NCBI RefSeq assembly: GCF_030704535.1
Contig: NC_081811.1
Coordinates: 6,304,001-6,368,000, forward strand
Source: Vitis vinifera
Lineage: Eukaryota; Streptophyta; Magnoliopsida; Vitales; Vitaceae
DNA: 64,000 nucleotides
Direction of reading: 5' to 3'
In this document: positions 35,813 to 47,527 of the stretch, piece after piece
Layout: every line of letters begins with the position of its first letter
Position numbering within the stretch: the first letter of the stretch is position 1
Program-made: the position numbers and the translations under genes
Notes under the pieces: model-generated
Told to the model about the DNA's origin: nothing
The model's database searches: none
Seen by the model: only the letters and a program-made list of their open reading frames with translations

Positions 35813-37123
35813 ATGGCTTCATCAGCTTCTCATATGATTATTGTGATATTGTTGGTTCTGGCAGTATCGTCCGCTTTGTTTTCTCCGGCCGCTTCAACGT
35901 GGAGAAGTCTCGATCGACGACCGGAAAAAAATGGGTTCAGGGTCAGCCTCAGGCACGTCGACTCCGGTGGAAACTACACCAAATTCGAACGTCTACAGCG
36001 TGCGGTGAAGCGTGGGAGGCTGAGACTCCAACGCCTGAGCGCCAAAACTGCGTCGTTTGAACCGTCCGTTGAAGCCCCAGTGCACGCCGGCAACGGCGAG
36101 TTTCTGATGAATCTGGCCATCGGAACGCCGGCGGAGACCTACTCTGCTATCATGGACACCGGCAGCGACCTTATCTGGACTCAGTGCAAGCCCTGCAAGG
36201 TTTGCTTTGATCAACCAACTCCGATCTTCGATCCGGAAAAGTCATCGTCGTTCTCGAAACTGCCATGCAGCAGCGACCTCTGTGTGGCTCTTCCGATCTC
36301 TTCATGCAGCGACGGCTGTGAGTATCGCTACTCATACGGAGATCATTCTTCGACACAAGGCGTTCTAGCCACTGAAACCTTCACGTTTGGCGATGCCTCG
36401 GTGTCCAAAATCGGGTTCGGGTGTGGGGAAGACAACCGCGGACGTGCGTACAGCCAGGGGGCAGGGCTGGTGGGGCTCGGCCGAGGACCACTGTCGCTGA
36501 TTTCCCAGCTGGGTGTGCCCAAGTTCTCCTACTGCTTGACCTCCATTGATGATAGCAAAGGTATTAGTACTCTCTTGGTGGGGTCTGAAGCTACTGTGAA
36601 GAGTGCAATCCCCACCCCATTGATCCAAAACCCTTCACGTCCATCATTCTACTACCTTTCCTTGGAAGGAATCAGCGTTGGCGACACCCTTTTACCCATC
36701 GAAAAATCCACTTTTTCGATTCAGGATGATGGGAGTGGTGGCTTGATCATCGACTCTGGCACAACGATTACCTACCTAAAGGACAGTGCCTTTGCTGCTC
36801 TAAAAAAAGAGTTCATTTCTCAGATGAAGCTTGACGTTGACGCGTCCGGCTCGACCGAGCTTGAACTTTGCTTCACCCTACCGCCGGACGGATCCCCAGT
36901 CGACGTCCCACAGCTGGTGTTTCACTTTGAAGGTGTTGATTTGAAGCTTCCTAAAGAAAACTATATTATAGAGGATTCGGCTTTGAGAGTGATTTGTTTG
37001 ACGATGGGGAGTTCGAGCGGGATGTCGATATTTGGGAATTTTCAGCAGCAGAACATCGTGGTGCTGCATGATCTTGAGAAGGAGACAATCTCATTTGCTC
37101 CAGCGCAGTGCAATCAGCTTTGA
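35813..37123 (+). CDS. Nepenthesin-type aspartic protease (family A1, plant)
   Basis: An intronless 436-residue preproprotein. An N-terminal signal peptide (about residues 1-28, MIIVILLVLAVSSALF) is followed by a basic propeptide to about residue 95. The two catalytic aspartates are D115 in MDTGSDLIWTQC and D314 in IIDSGTTITYL. The flap Tyr is in YSYGDHS. The Cys-rich insert after the first active site (CKPCKVCF...PCSSDLC...CSDGCEY), about residues 125-170, is diagnostic of nepenthesin-like enzymes. It ends in IFGNFQQQNIVVLHDLE and FAPAQCNQL, the normal C-terminus. Such enzymes are secreted or vacuolar endopeptidases. I chose the ATG at 35813; a longer frame starts only at a TTG. No lesions are seen. 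Its coding DNA is far more GC-rich than the flanks. Confidence 0.95.
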   Translation: MASSASHMIIVILLVLAVSSALFSPAASTWRSLDRRPEKNGFRVSLRHVDSGGNYTKFERLQRAVKRGRLRLQRLSAKTASFEPSVEAPVHAGNGEFLMNLAIGTPAETYSAIMDTGSDLIWTQCKPCKVCFDQPTPIFDPEKSSSFSKLPCSSDLCVALPISSCSDGCEYRYSYGDHSSTQGVLATETFTFGDASVSKIGFGCGEDNRGRAYSQGAGLVGLGRGPLSLISQLGVPKFSYCLTSIDDSKGISTLLVGSEATVKSAIPTPLIQNPSRPSFYYLSLEGISVGDTLLPIEKSTFSIQDDGSGGLIIDSGTTITYLKDSAFAALKKEFISQMKLDVDASGSTELELCFTLPPDGSPVDVPQLVFHFEGVDLKLPKENYIIEDSALRVICLTMGSSSGMSIFGNFQQQNIVVLHDLEKETISFAPAQCNQL

Positions 37124-37940
37124 GTTTATGTGACCCATCTGCCCTCTGTTTGTTTAATTTCCCTCTGGCTTTATTTCAATTAGTTGTGATATCTTCTTAA
37201 TTAGTTTCTGAAACCACATGCATACTGCAATTAATAAGCTTACTGCTTATTTTCTTTGAAAGTTATATAGCATATGATGATCGAGAGTCTTTAGGGATTC
37301 CTTTCTATATGGGCTTTAACGTCGTATATATATCATAAAAATTGAAGATCCAGACAATTATCACAATTTATCATGCTAGAGATGGCTGCTATAATACCAG
37401 TTTTCGACGTATGAGTAAGTTCTGGGATTTTATGAAGCATATCTTCTATATACTTTAGTCACATGCACTACTGTTATAATACATAGATTAACATTTATAT
37501 ACCCTTGTGAAAAGAAAAAAAATTACTTTTCTTTATTAATATTGTGGCGTCAATAATCACCCATATTTATTTGTATCCATTTTTTTGAATTTAGTTTCCA
37601 AATAAATAATAATAAATAAATATCCCTTTCTTTCAAGAAAAAAAATATCATATAATATTTTTAGTATAAATTGTTTATAAGCATACAACCTTTATAAATA
37701 CTAGATCTAAAATCTGATCTAAGCATAGAATTCATTGTTGTGGTTGTGGAGGAAGACATGGAAAGAAATCATTTTCATGGGGTTGAGTGATTAACTCTGG
37801 ATGTCTGAAACTTGTGGGGAAGAATGGTTGGTCAACGTCCTAACAACCAATAAGACTGTTGTGATGTATATGTGTAAAATATGGATCACTTAAAGTGAGT
37901 GCAAGGCTAACGTGCTTTCTTATGAATGTGGGACAAGGCT
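37124..37940. other. Protease 3' flank and intergenic DNA
   Basis: The likely 3' UTR is followed by AT-rich DNA. No further gene is seen. Confidence 0.5.
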
Positions 37941-38061
37941 TCCATGCATCATCATCATCATTATTTTCTGTGAGGCCTAAATAGTTTTATGGGAACGGCT
38001 TGATCAGCCTAGGTAGCAGTGTCAGCGGCTTGGTCAACCTAAATATTATTATTACTATTAA

Positions 38062-38092
<31 letters not shown>

Positions 38093-38620
38093 TTCTGTGA
38101 GCGGCTTGGTCGTCATCATCATCATTATTTTTTGTAAAACCTAAATAGTTTTCTGTGAACAATTTGGTGAGCTTAGATAGCGGTGTCAACAGCTTAGTCA
38201 GCTTAGATAGTGGTGTTATTATCATCATCATTACTATTTTATGTGATAATTTACTATAGTGAGCCTAGATAGCAATGTTTGAGATCATCATCATCATCAC
38301 CATCATCATTATTATTTTATGTGATAGTTTTCTATAGTCAGCCTAGATAGCGATGTTTGAAATCATCATCATTATTATTTTTTGTGATAGTTTTCCGTGG
38401 TCAACTTAGATAGCAGTGTTTGAGGGCAACGACTTGGTTAGCCTAGATAGCGGTGTTTGAGGGCAACGACTTGGTTAGCTTAGATAGCGGTGCATGAGAG
38501 CAGAAGGAGTGTAAGTCCCATGTTGATCCACTTGTGGTGGTCCCTATTCAGAAAATTAATTATTATTATTATTTTTCTTCTATGAATGGCTTGGTCAACA
38601 TAGATAGCGGTGTTTGAGGG
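37941..38620. repeat. Degenerate minisatellite with ATT/ATC trinucleotide tracts
   Basis: About nine imperfect units of roughly 60-80 bp. Each combines TTGGT(C/T)AGC(C/T)TAGATAGCGGTGTTTGAG with ATCATC and ATTATT runs and TTTTCTGTGA. The longest ATT tract is near 38047-38092. No coding sequence. Confidence 0.8.
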
Positions 38621-38693
38621 TAAAAAGAGCGCTTTTTGCTCAAAAAATTATTTGAATTGATTAAGGATAAGATTGTAATTATTTTCCATGACA

Positions 38694-39093
38694 ATGAGTA
38701 GTATTATGAAAGAATTAAGAAGAGCTAGAACTAGTTCATCCAAATCTCTTAGGATAGACAGTTCTTCATCATATAATTCTGCATGCAATTTAAATAATGC
38801 ATAATGCATACACTTTAGCAAGTTCTTCATATGAGTTGAATGGATTTCAAAAACTAGACAATAACTTATCCATGTTAAACAGATCTACAAGTATTGAAGA
38901 TTCATTAGCTACATCATATAGTCAACATGATAAAATTCTAGAATCATCATCTCATTACATAAAGTATAATAATTCAAAGATAGACATAGAAATGATTCAA
39001 ATTGAAAATCAACTAAAAAATTCCTTTTCTTTGGCCTATGATAAAAAAATTTTGTATTGCACGTCTAATGTTGGAGCTGTAATTTTACTTTAA
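38694..39093 (+). pseudogene. Unrecognised Ser-rich ORF broken by one frameshift
   Basis: An ATG frame opens at 38694 and runs about 36 codons with a Ser/Arg-rich start (RRARTSSSKSLRIDSSSS). It then meets a stop next to a short duplicated AATGCAT (near 38798). A second frame from 38797 stays open to 39093 and is also Ser/Asn-rich. I recognise no domain. It could be a remnant of a mobile or integrated viral element or a chance AT-rich frame. An LTR fragment begins just downstream. Confidence 0.3.
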
Positions 39094-39129
39094 GGAGGAA
39101 AATTTAGTCTAAAATGGAACTTTTCTGAA

Positions 39130-39972
39130 TATTAGAACCACACACGCTAGATTACATAATAGTAGAATTTGTAAGTCAAGCATTAGAGAGAGAATCTTGA
39201 GAGGATGATAGCACATACCTTGTTAGATTATGGACATCGGTTTATAGGAAGTCTACATGCAATGGATAGTAGGTCATAAAGTCAAACTTTGTCTCATTCT
39301 AATATCATAAGATATTGAAGTGTAATTAACTCTTTATAGTGGAATGTTGAGTCAACTTTAAAATTGGATTTTAAGGGAGTCAATATTTTTCAATGGGTGC
39401 TAGTGGTCCTCATTTGAACTCTTGATTCATTGTGGCACTTTTTTTTTTTTTTAGGGAATTATGGGTTTGTAATTCATAAGCGTGCATACGGATGTTTTGG
39501 TAAAAATTTAATGTTGTATTGAACTCTAATAATGGTCTTTCTAGATTAGGCTAGTTAATTAATTGACGCTTAATAAGGCTAATAAATTAATCAGAACTCA
39601 AATGAACTGGATTAAGTAACTCAAGCCTAAGTTGGAGTCAAGTTACTTAAACCCATAAGGGAAGCCTATATAAACCCCCTTAGGAGTTTAGGGCTTCACT
39701 CTTAGCTATTGTATTCTAGACTCCATATAGAAAACACTAAACTTCTTCTTTAGAGAGAAGACCACACTTCTCTTATGCCAAGATCTGTGAAAAGAGAGAT
39801 TGAGCAAAAGATCATTGGGTTCACAAGATCTATGATGCTTATGAAGTTACTTCATTGGATTTGAATCAATCTATGAACATCTAGATCATAGGTAAAATAA
39901 TCCTAATATCTAGATCTAGTTTTTAAATGTTTTATTTTCCACTGTGCATAGATCTAGAAAGCCCTCTATATG

Positions 39973-40026
<54 letters not shown>

Positions 40027-40154
40027 GTTACTTCATTGGATTTGAATCAATCTATGAACATCTAGATCATAGGTAAAATAATCCTAATCTCTAGATCTAG
40101 TTTTTAAATGTTTTATTTTCCACTGTGCATAGATCTAGAAAGCCCTCTATATGA

Positions 40155-40194
<40 letters not shown>

Positions 40195-40200
40195 GGCAAT
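39130..40200 (+). mobile_element. LTR fragment, family of 57525-59076, with internal tandem duplication
   Basis: Matches the 47528-49122 and 57525-59076 LTRs in order: ATCTTGAGAGG.TGATAG, CTTGTTAGATTATGGACATC, ATTGGATTTTAAGGGAG, TAGTGGTCCTCATTTGAACTC, and GCCTATATAAACCCC with a likely TATA box. The 5' part of the LTR is missing. Its 3' part is duplicated with a 181-bp period (39844 and 40025); each copy ends in an ATT tract (39975-40024, 40158-40193). Confidence 0.75.
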
Positions 40201-42480
40201 ATTGTCATCATGTGGTGTTAGTGGTGTAGTGGTTCATAACAAAGTGGAGCACTTCTTGGCACCAACCATGTTAGTTTCTTCAATTGTGTAGGAAGACAAA
40301 AAAACCTATTTTAGTAAGAATGACCTTAACACCTAAGAAATAGTTAAGATTGCTAGAAACTATGGTCACTAAGAAGTCAATGAATTGGTGAAGAAATGTA
40401 GTATGACTATTATATGGGGCTTCCAAAGAAGGACAAGCTCTTCAAACTATGAACTCCAAAGCCAAAGAAAATGTCTACTTTGAAAAGGATTCGAGGGGCA
40501 CTGTTTCTCGAGTTGAAGCCTGAAGCCCCCTTAGATTGAACATTGCTTCTTCAATCTCTTCTTTAGAAAAAATGGTTGAACATTTGTTTCTTATTTCCAA
40601 ATACCTTCTCAATTCATCCTATTTAATCATATCTAAAATGTGATATGGTTCTGAAGGATGAACTGAATATGGACAATTCCAATAAGATTTCGTTCTTGAA
40701 TAAAAATCCATTTTTTGACATGAATATTTCGTTATGTGGTGGATATCTTACAAGATCAATTCGAATTGGCTCTAATTTGTTTAGAAAATGTGGTTTGAGG
40801 AACTATATGTGGAGCAATTAGACATAAATTAATATTGACTCCTCAGAATTTGCTAACTTCAACTCTTGATGGAATATAATAATGCTTAAGTTTCATCCTT
40901 GCTTGCATTCTTCACTAATGCTCATCAGATGTATCACACATCTCGTTTATAAGGTAAAGAGTCTTTTGTGTGCGAATTTTCGAGAATGAGAATCTTATGA
41001 TTTGTTGGGAATATCTTATGATAATCATCCACAGCTAAAGCATATCTTAATGCTAGAATGTTGGATAGGATGACCTTTACGTAAAGATTATATTGCATTG
41101 CTATCAAAGTGGTTGGTCGTAGATCAACAAGTCACAATAGCTTAGCAAATGATTCAGTTTGATTTGGGTGCCCATTTAATTTAAACGCTAAATAGAAACC
41201 ATCGGTTTTATGTTGTCAACATATAATAATAGTATATACAAACATTTATGATCATATAGGAAGATCAAGATGGGCATATTAGATTTGGAATTCTTGAAGC
41301 TAAATTGCCACAGAAACTTTTTAAAGTTCTTGATAGGTACTAAGCCTATGGAGACTATTTTAAGTCATAGTTAGTGTCATAACCCTTGAATTTTTTTCTC
41401 AATTTTTTACAATGTGTGGTGCTTAGAAGCCTTTTAAGGCAACTGACCAGACTTCTCTATTGTACCAATATACTTAGTCTTTTACGTAGCAACTCTGGTC
41501 AAGAAAAACTAGAGAAATAGTCACTACAACTTTTGTAGTACTCCGGGTATCATCTTCAATGACTGGCTTATGGAAATTCTCAATACTAGAATAAATTAAT
41601 TGTTTTTGTTTAATTCCTAAAGTGAAAAACAATATGTGAATAATGTGAAACTTAGTAAAAGAAATTAAATTAATAACAAAATGAATATTGATTTTAAATT
41701 CAATTTATTCAAGTTTAGGGTTTTCCACAATCCAACCTAGGGTATAGAAATTAGAAAAAACAAGGGTCTTTTAAGTAATATGATCTTAGAGTTTTGAGAT
41801 CCTTGGCCGTTTGTGATCAAGTTGAGTTCTATAACTCAAAATTGCATCCAAAACATAATTTTTCCTTTTTAAAACAGATTCATAAAACCATCAAATAAAT
41901 GAGATTGATTACCAATTTAAGATTTGACTTTTTAACTCTTCCTACTCCTTATAGCTTTGTTTTGGGGCAAATAACGATAAGGAAGACGAGGATAACCAAT
42001 GATTAAGAATTACCAAGAATCACTAGTATCGGATAATAACCTACCGTATCATTCCCTAAACTAATTCACAAAGATAGAATTAAAAAAATTGATAAATTGT
42101 CACCCAACCAATAATTAATCTCATTGTTATAATAATTTACCCATTGTCCCTACAAGTTCCTTAGCTCCTAGGTTTTTCATGCTTCAAGCCCCAAGTTGGT
42201 TCTTAGCCTCTCATGGGGGTGATGTCACATTCACAATCCATAATAGGGTAAAAATCCATAGTTTGAATCAAAAGAAACTAACAACAATATATTTAATAAA
42301 GAAAAAAAAAAACAAACCAAAATTCTCATTTTCTTCCACCTTCAATGTCAAATTCTCTGGAAAAATATCCAAGATCCCTAAAACCTATAATTAAGAGAGT
42401 TTATATAATATCACGAATTACCTAACATGTGGCACACTCTCATGGCCATTTATTACAAAATAATTTCTTAAAAATGATTA
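40200..42480. other. Intergenic DNA, content unrecognised
   Basis: Moderately AT-rich, with no ORF of note and no repeat family that I can name. It may be old retroelement interior, but I cannot show that. Confidence 0.4.
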
Positions 42481-43396
42481 AAAAAATAATAAAATGGTGA
42501 TTTCTAGTCGTGTGGGGTCCACTTAGGGCGGATGAAGTGCCCTAGATGCAATTTCCAAGGTAAAGGAGGTGAAACATCAAAGTGGCAGTGGGTGAATTTG
42601 AAATTGGTGTCATTTCGAAGTGGATTTCGAATTCATAAGTTGGGTTTCGAAATCATTTCGAAATGACCCTTCAGCTTGGTGCAGTTGTCTTCAAATGGCC
42701 ATAACTTCTTCATTTCATCTCTGATTTGTATATCACTTGAAACTTTGGACTTCTGACTTCCCGAGCTTCGAAATGATATATAGTATGTATAAAATGGACT
42801 CTGGAAAGTGCTCCAAATTTGTCCTCAAAGTCAGAGTATAAATTACAATCAAATTTTTGAGTTCTAAATTTCCACACAATTGAATCTTGCTTCATGCCTC
42901 ATTTCCTATGTTTTCTTGCCTTCTTTTTACTCCATAATGGTCATTTCTCATCTTCCAAACTCATGAAACCCTCATCTTTCCTTTCCTTATAGTCCATGTG
43001 TCACGCCCCAAGACCCATTCCAAGGGCGTGACGATCATTTCACACCTCAAACTCAAAGGCTTAAAGTGTAACCTAACCTAAACAATTATATTGTAATTGG
43101 AAGTAACCAATTACCCAAAACCTGTTTAGAGTAGCGGAACAAAATTCTAAAATTTTCAAACTTAACTTTAAAACTAAGCATCCATCAACCAAAATCCATT
43201 ATCCAAATAGATTGCAAACTCAAATAAATCAAGTGCTAACAAATTTTCATAATCTCCAAATCTCAACTTCGAACTTATCAAAAAAGAAATATTTAAAAGC
43301 TCAATATGTAAATAGCTTCGAAAAACCAAATAATTCAAATGAACATAAACTTATAAGCTAACAATGTCCAAATAACATCCTAAGCAAAATCCTAAT

Positions 43397-44696
43397 TGTT
43401 AGGAAATTGAGGTTAATCCAACCTATGGTAATCACTCTAGAAAGGAGGTGAATAGGGTGATGGTCTCTTTTCGCAAGTTTAAACTATGTGAATTTAAAAG
43501 ACAATTATATGCAAGTATATGATAAACAATATAAAGACAATTGCATATAAATTAAAGAGTAGGGAAAAGAGAATGCAAACACAAGAGTTTATAGTGGTTC
43601 GGCTCAACCCGGCCTACATCCACTCTCCTCTAGCTTCAATCCCGAGCTTGAGGTTCCACTAATCCAAGGCTTCCAAACCAAGCCTTCAAGCAATACAATT
43701 GGATTATGGTTCCAATTCACCCTCTTGGACTTTTGACTCCAAGCACCCTTTACACTTCTCAAGAGATATCCCACTCTTGAACAACTCCTCAAGTGATACC
43801 CCATACTTGAGAAACTTCATCTCAAAGATTTACAAATGAATGATATCTCAAAAATCCTAGTACAAGAACTTTAAACTCAAATGATACAAGAAAAATTAGG
43901 ATTGAATGGTGCACTAAAGATATGCAAGTTTTGAAATAATGGTGCACTCAAAAACAGTCTTCCAAGGCTCAAATATAATTAAGAAAGATTTGGGAAGGTT
44001 AAGCTCATGAAACAATGAAAATTGAAGCCTTTTTATAAAAGAAAAAAGTCAAACTAACCATTGGGGGTTCGACCGATCGAGCTAGGGGTCGACCGGTTGA
44101 CTAGTCGTTAGCATTTAATGCTTGGCAGGTGATCGTTGGGCCTCAATCGGACCTCGACCGGACCTCAACCGGTTGAGATTCAACCTTGACCGGGAAGAGA
44201 AGGCCACTGGGAAAGAAAGAAACTTTTTTACCCCCCTCAACCGGTTCTCGACCGGACGAGCACAACAGGTCGACTGGTTGAACCGGTTGAGCCATTTTCT
44301 GGCTCAACACCCAACATTTTTCAACTTAAAACCTTTTAACACAAGTTTGAAAATCATTTAACACAAGGTTTTAGTTGAAAACATGAAATCATCCAATTCT
44401 TAAGACATTTAAAACAATATTACTCTTGGATGATTTTGGTGCATAAATAAAGAATGAAATGCATGAAAGTCCTAGTGCACCAACAACTTTACAAAGAGAT
44501 CTTATGAAGCTTTGGTCTTGAAAAACTCTTCTCTTTGAGGTGGTCTTCTTCTTCATGATTTCTCCTTGGCTTGATTTGTCTTTGTGATTGCCACTTTGGA
44601 AATCGTCTTGCCTAATCACACTTGAAATATGATCATTAGTTCTAAACCTTGTTTTGTTATCATCAAAATCAAGATTAATTAAACCTTGGTTTCACA
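43397..44696 (+). mobile_element. Inner 1.3-kb solo LTR
   Basis: Begins TGTTAGGAAATTGAGG and ends TTGGTTTCACA. Flanks are CTAAT (43392-43396) and TTAAT (44697-44701), a target duplication with one mismatch. It contains AAGGAGGTGAATAGGGTGAT and TATAGTGGTTCGGCTCAACCC, phrases common in plant LTRs. No internal coding region. Confidence 0.65.
44064..44295. repeat. Cluster of TCGACCGGTTGA-type palindromes
   Basis: More than ten occurrences of GACCGG, CCGGTTGA or TCGACC within about 230 bp, many overlapping self-complementary pairs, inside the inner solo LTR. CCGG sites are rich here in otherwise AT-rich DNA. Confidence 0.8.
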
Positions 44697-45167
44697 TTAA
44701 TGATGACCATTCCCCGACCTAGCCATCACTCCTCGCCCGAACTAAGGGTGCCTGAAAAGTAATCAACAAATAGGAATGAGTTCAAAGCCCAATAAGAAAC
44801 ATTAATGTAGTCCATGGATCAAATATTTCAAGTTCACTTACAAAATAAGAGATATTATAACTAATTATTTTCATAAACCTTTGAGTCGGTTTTGTCAATA
44901 CATTCAAAAATTTTAATTGTACACTTTCATTTTGTATTCAAGCATTTTCATATCAAATTAGATTAAAACATTCAAATTATTTATTTACTCTGGTCATCAA
45001 ACATCAAATGGTGCCTAATTAGGTGGGACTTTTCAAATAGGTGGCTAGCCTCAAATTGTTCCTTTAAGGTGAACGGAACCAAACACTACTAGTACTAGTA
45101 ACCTCTAACCAAACCCCTTGAGGCTGGAGTCCAAATCAATTACATTCCCCACCAAGAAATGAAAAGG

Positions 45168-45241
45168 TCAACTATTATATCTCGTTGACAAGGGCCAAAA
45201 AGTCATAAGTCAACTATTATATCCCGTTGACAAGGGCCAAA
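45168..45241. repeat. 41-bp tandem pair
   Basis: GTCAACTATTATATC.CGTTGACAAGGGCCAAA occurs twice in succession within the 42999-46505 element. Confidence 0.85.
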
Positions 45242-46810
45242 CAAACCAGAGTTAAACACTTATTTCAATTATTCGAATTTGCAAAACATAATATCTCCAC
45301 ATTTCTCTATTGTAAACAAAATATAAAGTTCTAACATATTTTTCGTACAAAACATATTTAATCCATGCATAAAACGAATATTAATCCAAAATATTTTCAA
45401 ATGATATATATAAAATTTTGTTTCTAAAAAAATAATAACTGCATTAATTTCCCTTCCCTCAAAAGAAGTCCTTGAAAATTTGGGAGAAAAAATAATTCTG
45501 GAAAATCTACTATTCACCTAATATAACATAAGAGAAATAACTATTACTATTTATCTATAATTTAACTAATCTATTCCTTATTTAAATAAATTAATAAATT
45601 CCTAATTTGTTTCTAATAACACATTACTAATTTAATTAAATTGCAATATATATATATATAAGAGAAGTTTCTTTGGAGTTCATTAGTTATTTAAGTAGTA
45701 ACAATGTCTTGGCTATTTCAAGCTTTATTTTTTATTTTTTTATTTCTTAGGATGGTGTACTTTTTGAGTCATGCTTCTAGCACACATGGATTGCACCCCC
45801 AGCAACTACCTCATTCTATTTATTACATTAAACCATTATTACTATATCTTATTTATTAACCTAAAACTAACCAGTTCCCACACGCAGGCAACCATTTTTT
45901 TTCTTCACCATTCTTCTATTTTCCAGTGCACAGGCGTTTTTTTTTTTTTTTTTGTTAAATCAAATTGTTTTAATATTTTTCTAATCCCTTAAGCCAAAAT
46001 TAACAATATATTTATTTATTTATTTATAAATTAACCCTAGTCTAAATTGAAATCTTCCAAATAATTTTTTTTTTTCATCTAAAAACTTAAGATTTCCCAA
46101 TTTCCAACAATAAATCAAAATCTTAAATTTTCACTATTTTGATATTAAAATGAATTTAAAAAAAATAAACTAACCCTAATCTAGATTTGGGTTTTCCAAA
46201 AAATATCTAATGTGCTTAAAATTAACTAATGATTTTAAAATATTAATCTATAGGTTAGAATTTTACCTATAGAGATCTGTTGTTCAAACCCTGAAATCCG
46301 ACTCCAATCTTATGTTCTCAGGAACTCTCTGCGAACAAGAACGCGATTCAGAAAAGAACAGGAAGAATAGAATTCTAATTTATACCTAGGGTATTTATTC
46401 GTAAAATTACCTTTTCACCCCTCTTCCATTTTATTAAAATAAATAAATAATTAATTTAATATTATTATTAATAATATTTTCCTAAAAAGAAACTTGGGCG
46501 TTACACCATGAGTCTTGACTCACTTATTTCCTCATTTAGCCCTTTCTTGATCTTTCAAAATCTAAAATGATTCAACTTGCACCATTTTCTTCCCTTGAAC
46601 CTGAGATAAGTCTCCAAAGTACAAATTAAACTCATGGCTAGGGCATTAGCATCGATTTAGGTCAAGTTGGGTGATTTGAATGTCCTTTGGTGCACAAATC
46701 ATATCGAATATGTGTCATTAGAGCACATATTTTGGCTCCAATCAGCAACTTACTCTTGCTCACATAAGATTGCACAAATAAGCAATAAAAACAAATGATT
46801 CAAAACAAAT

Positions 46811-47527
46811 TATAAGGTAATTCTTTCCCCTAAATTGTATTACTTTACACAAAATTATAAGAACACAACCTATTCTCTCCACGCTATCTCTTGTGAGTTT
46901 AATAGTTTTAATGGTTGGTAATATCTTTATTTATAGGCTTCAATTACCTAACTAAATAGCACATTATAGGAACAACCTATTGAACTCAAATGTCTTCAAC
47001 TACCTTATTATCTTAGTCATTTTCCATGTATCACTTGATCAATTTAAAGCCCTTCCACTATTGCCACATCTTGCAACATGCATTATGTGTCTCCTAATCA
47101 ATGCCACTTACCCTTAAGCCCAACAACCCATTCTTCTATGTTAGGAACAACTTGCTTAACCTTTGTTTGCCACCTTGTGTTTGACTTAGTTTGTGCTAGG
47201 TGTTTTCACATCTCAACTCCTATATGTCAGCCTATCATTAGTGTAAAGACCATGTCAACAACCCTTTACTTGGGCTTACCCCAATGCCAAAGCGTCTTCT
47301 TTACTTAGGCTAGCTCCAATGCCAATGACTTTCTTTATGTCATGCATGTGTTTGCCCAAACCTTATTGTTGAGCCCTCCCAAGCATAAACTCACTCATGT
47401 GTCTAATTAGCTTCTTATAATTGTTAGTCTATTGCTTACGTGTTTAGGTAGCCTATGTGCATGTCAAATCCTCTTTTTACCCATATGGTTGCCTTATGCC
47501 TTAATGTTAAGCCCTCTCTTAGCCCAT
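46811..47527. other. Intergenic DNA, content unrecognised
   Basis: No supported gene; a 76-codon frame at 47078 has no recognisable character. Possibly old LTR sequence. Confidence 0.4.

Larger units (their letters stand above)
42999..46505. mobile_element. LTR-type element with CCATG target duplication (probable solo LTR, itself interrupted)
   Basis: The ends TGTCACGCCCCAAG and CTTGGGCGTTACA are imperfect inverted repeats with TG..CA termini, flanked by CCATG at 42994-42998 and 46506-46510. Removing the 1.3-kb inner insertion leaves about 2.2 kb without any pol coding sequence, which suits a solo LTR. Superfamily unknown; orientation undecided because the termini are near-symmetrical. Confidence 0.75.
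42490..46800. mobile_element. Outer LTR-like segment split by a nested element
   Basis: Sequence on both sides of the inner element (about 42490-42998 and 46506-46800) has the look of one grape-type Gypsy LTR: TTTCGAAATGACCC, GGTGCAGTTGTCTTCAAATGG, then on the right GTCATTAGAGCACATATTTTGG. Its outer limits and orientation are not defined. The call rests on character and on the exact CCATG target duplication of the insert. Confidence 0.4.

Noticed and set aside
42999..46505. Reading the TGTCACGCCC/GGGCGTTACA ends as a DNA transposon
   Set aside because: TG..CA termini with a 5-bp CCATG duplication and LTR-like interior fit a solo LTR better; no transposase is present, but I cannot exclude it fully.
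47078..47308. A 76-codon frame with many Cys and His
   Set aside because: It has no metal-binding spacing, no homologue that I recognise and no gene context.
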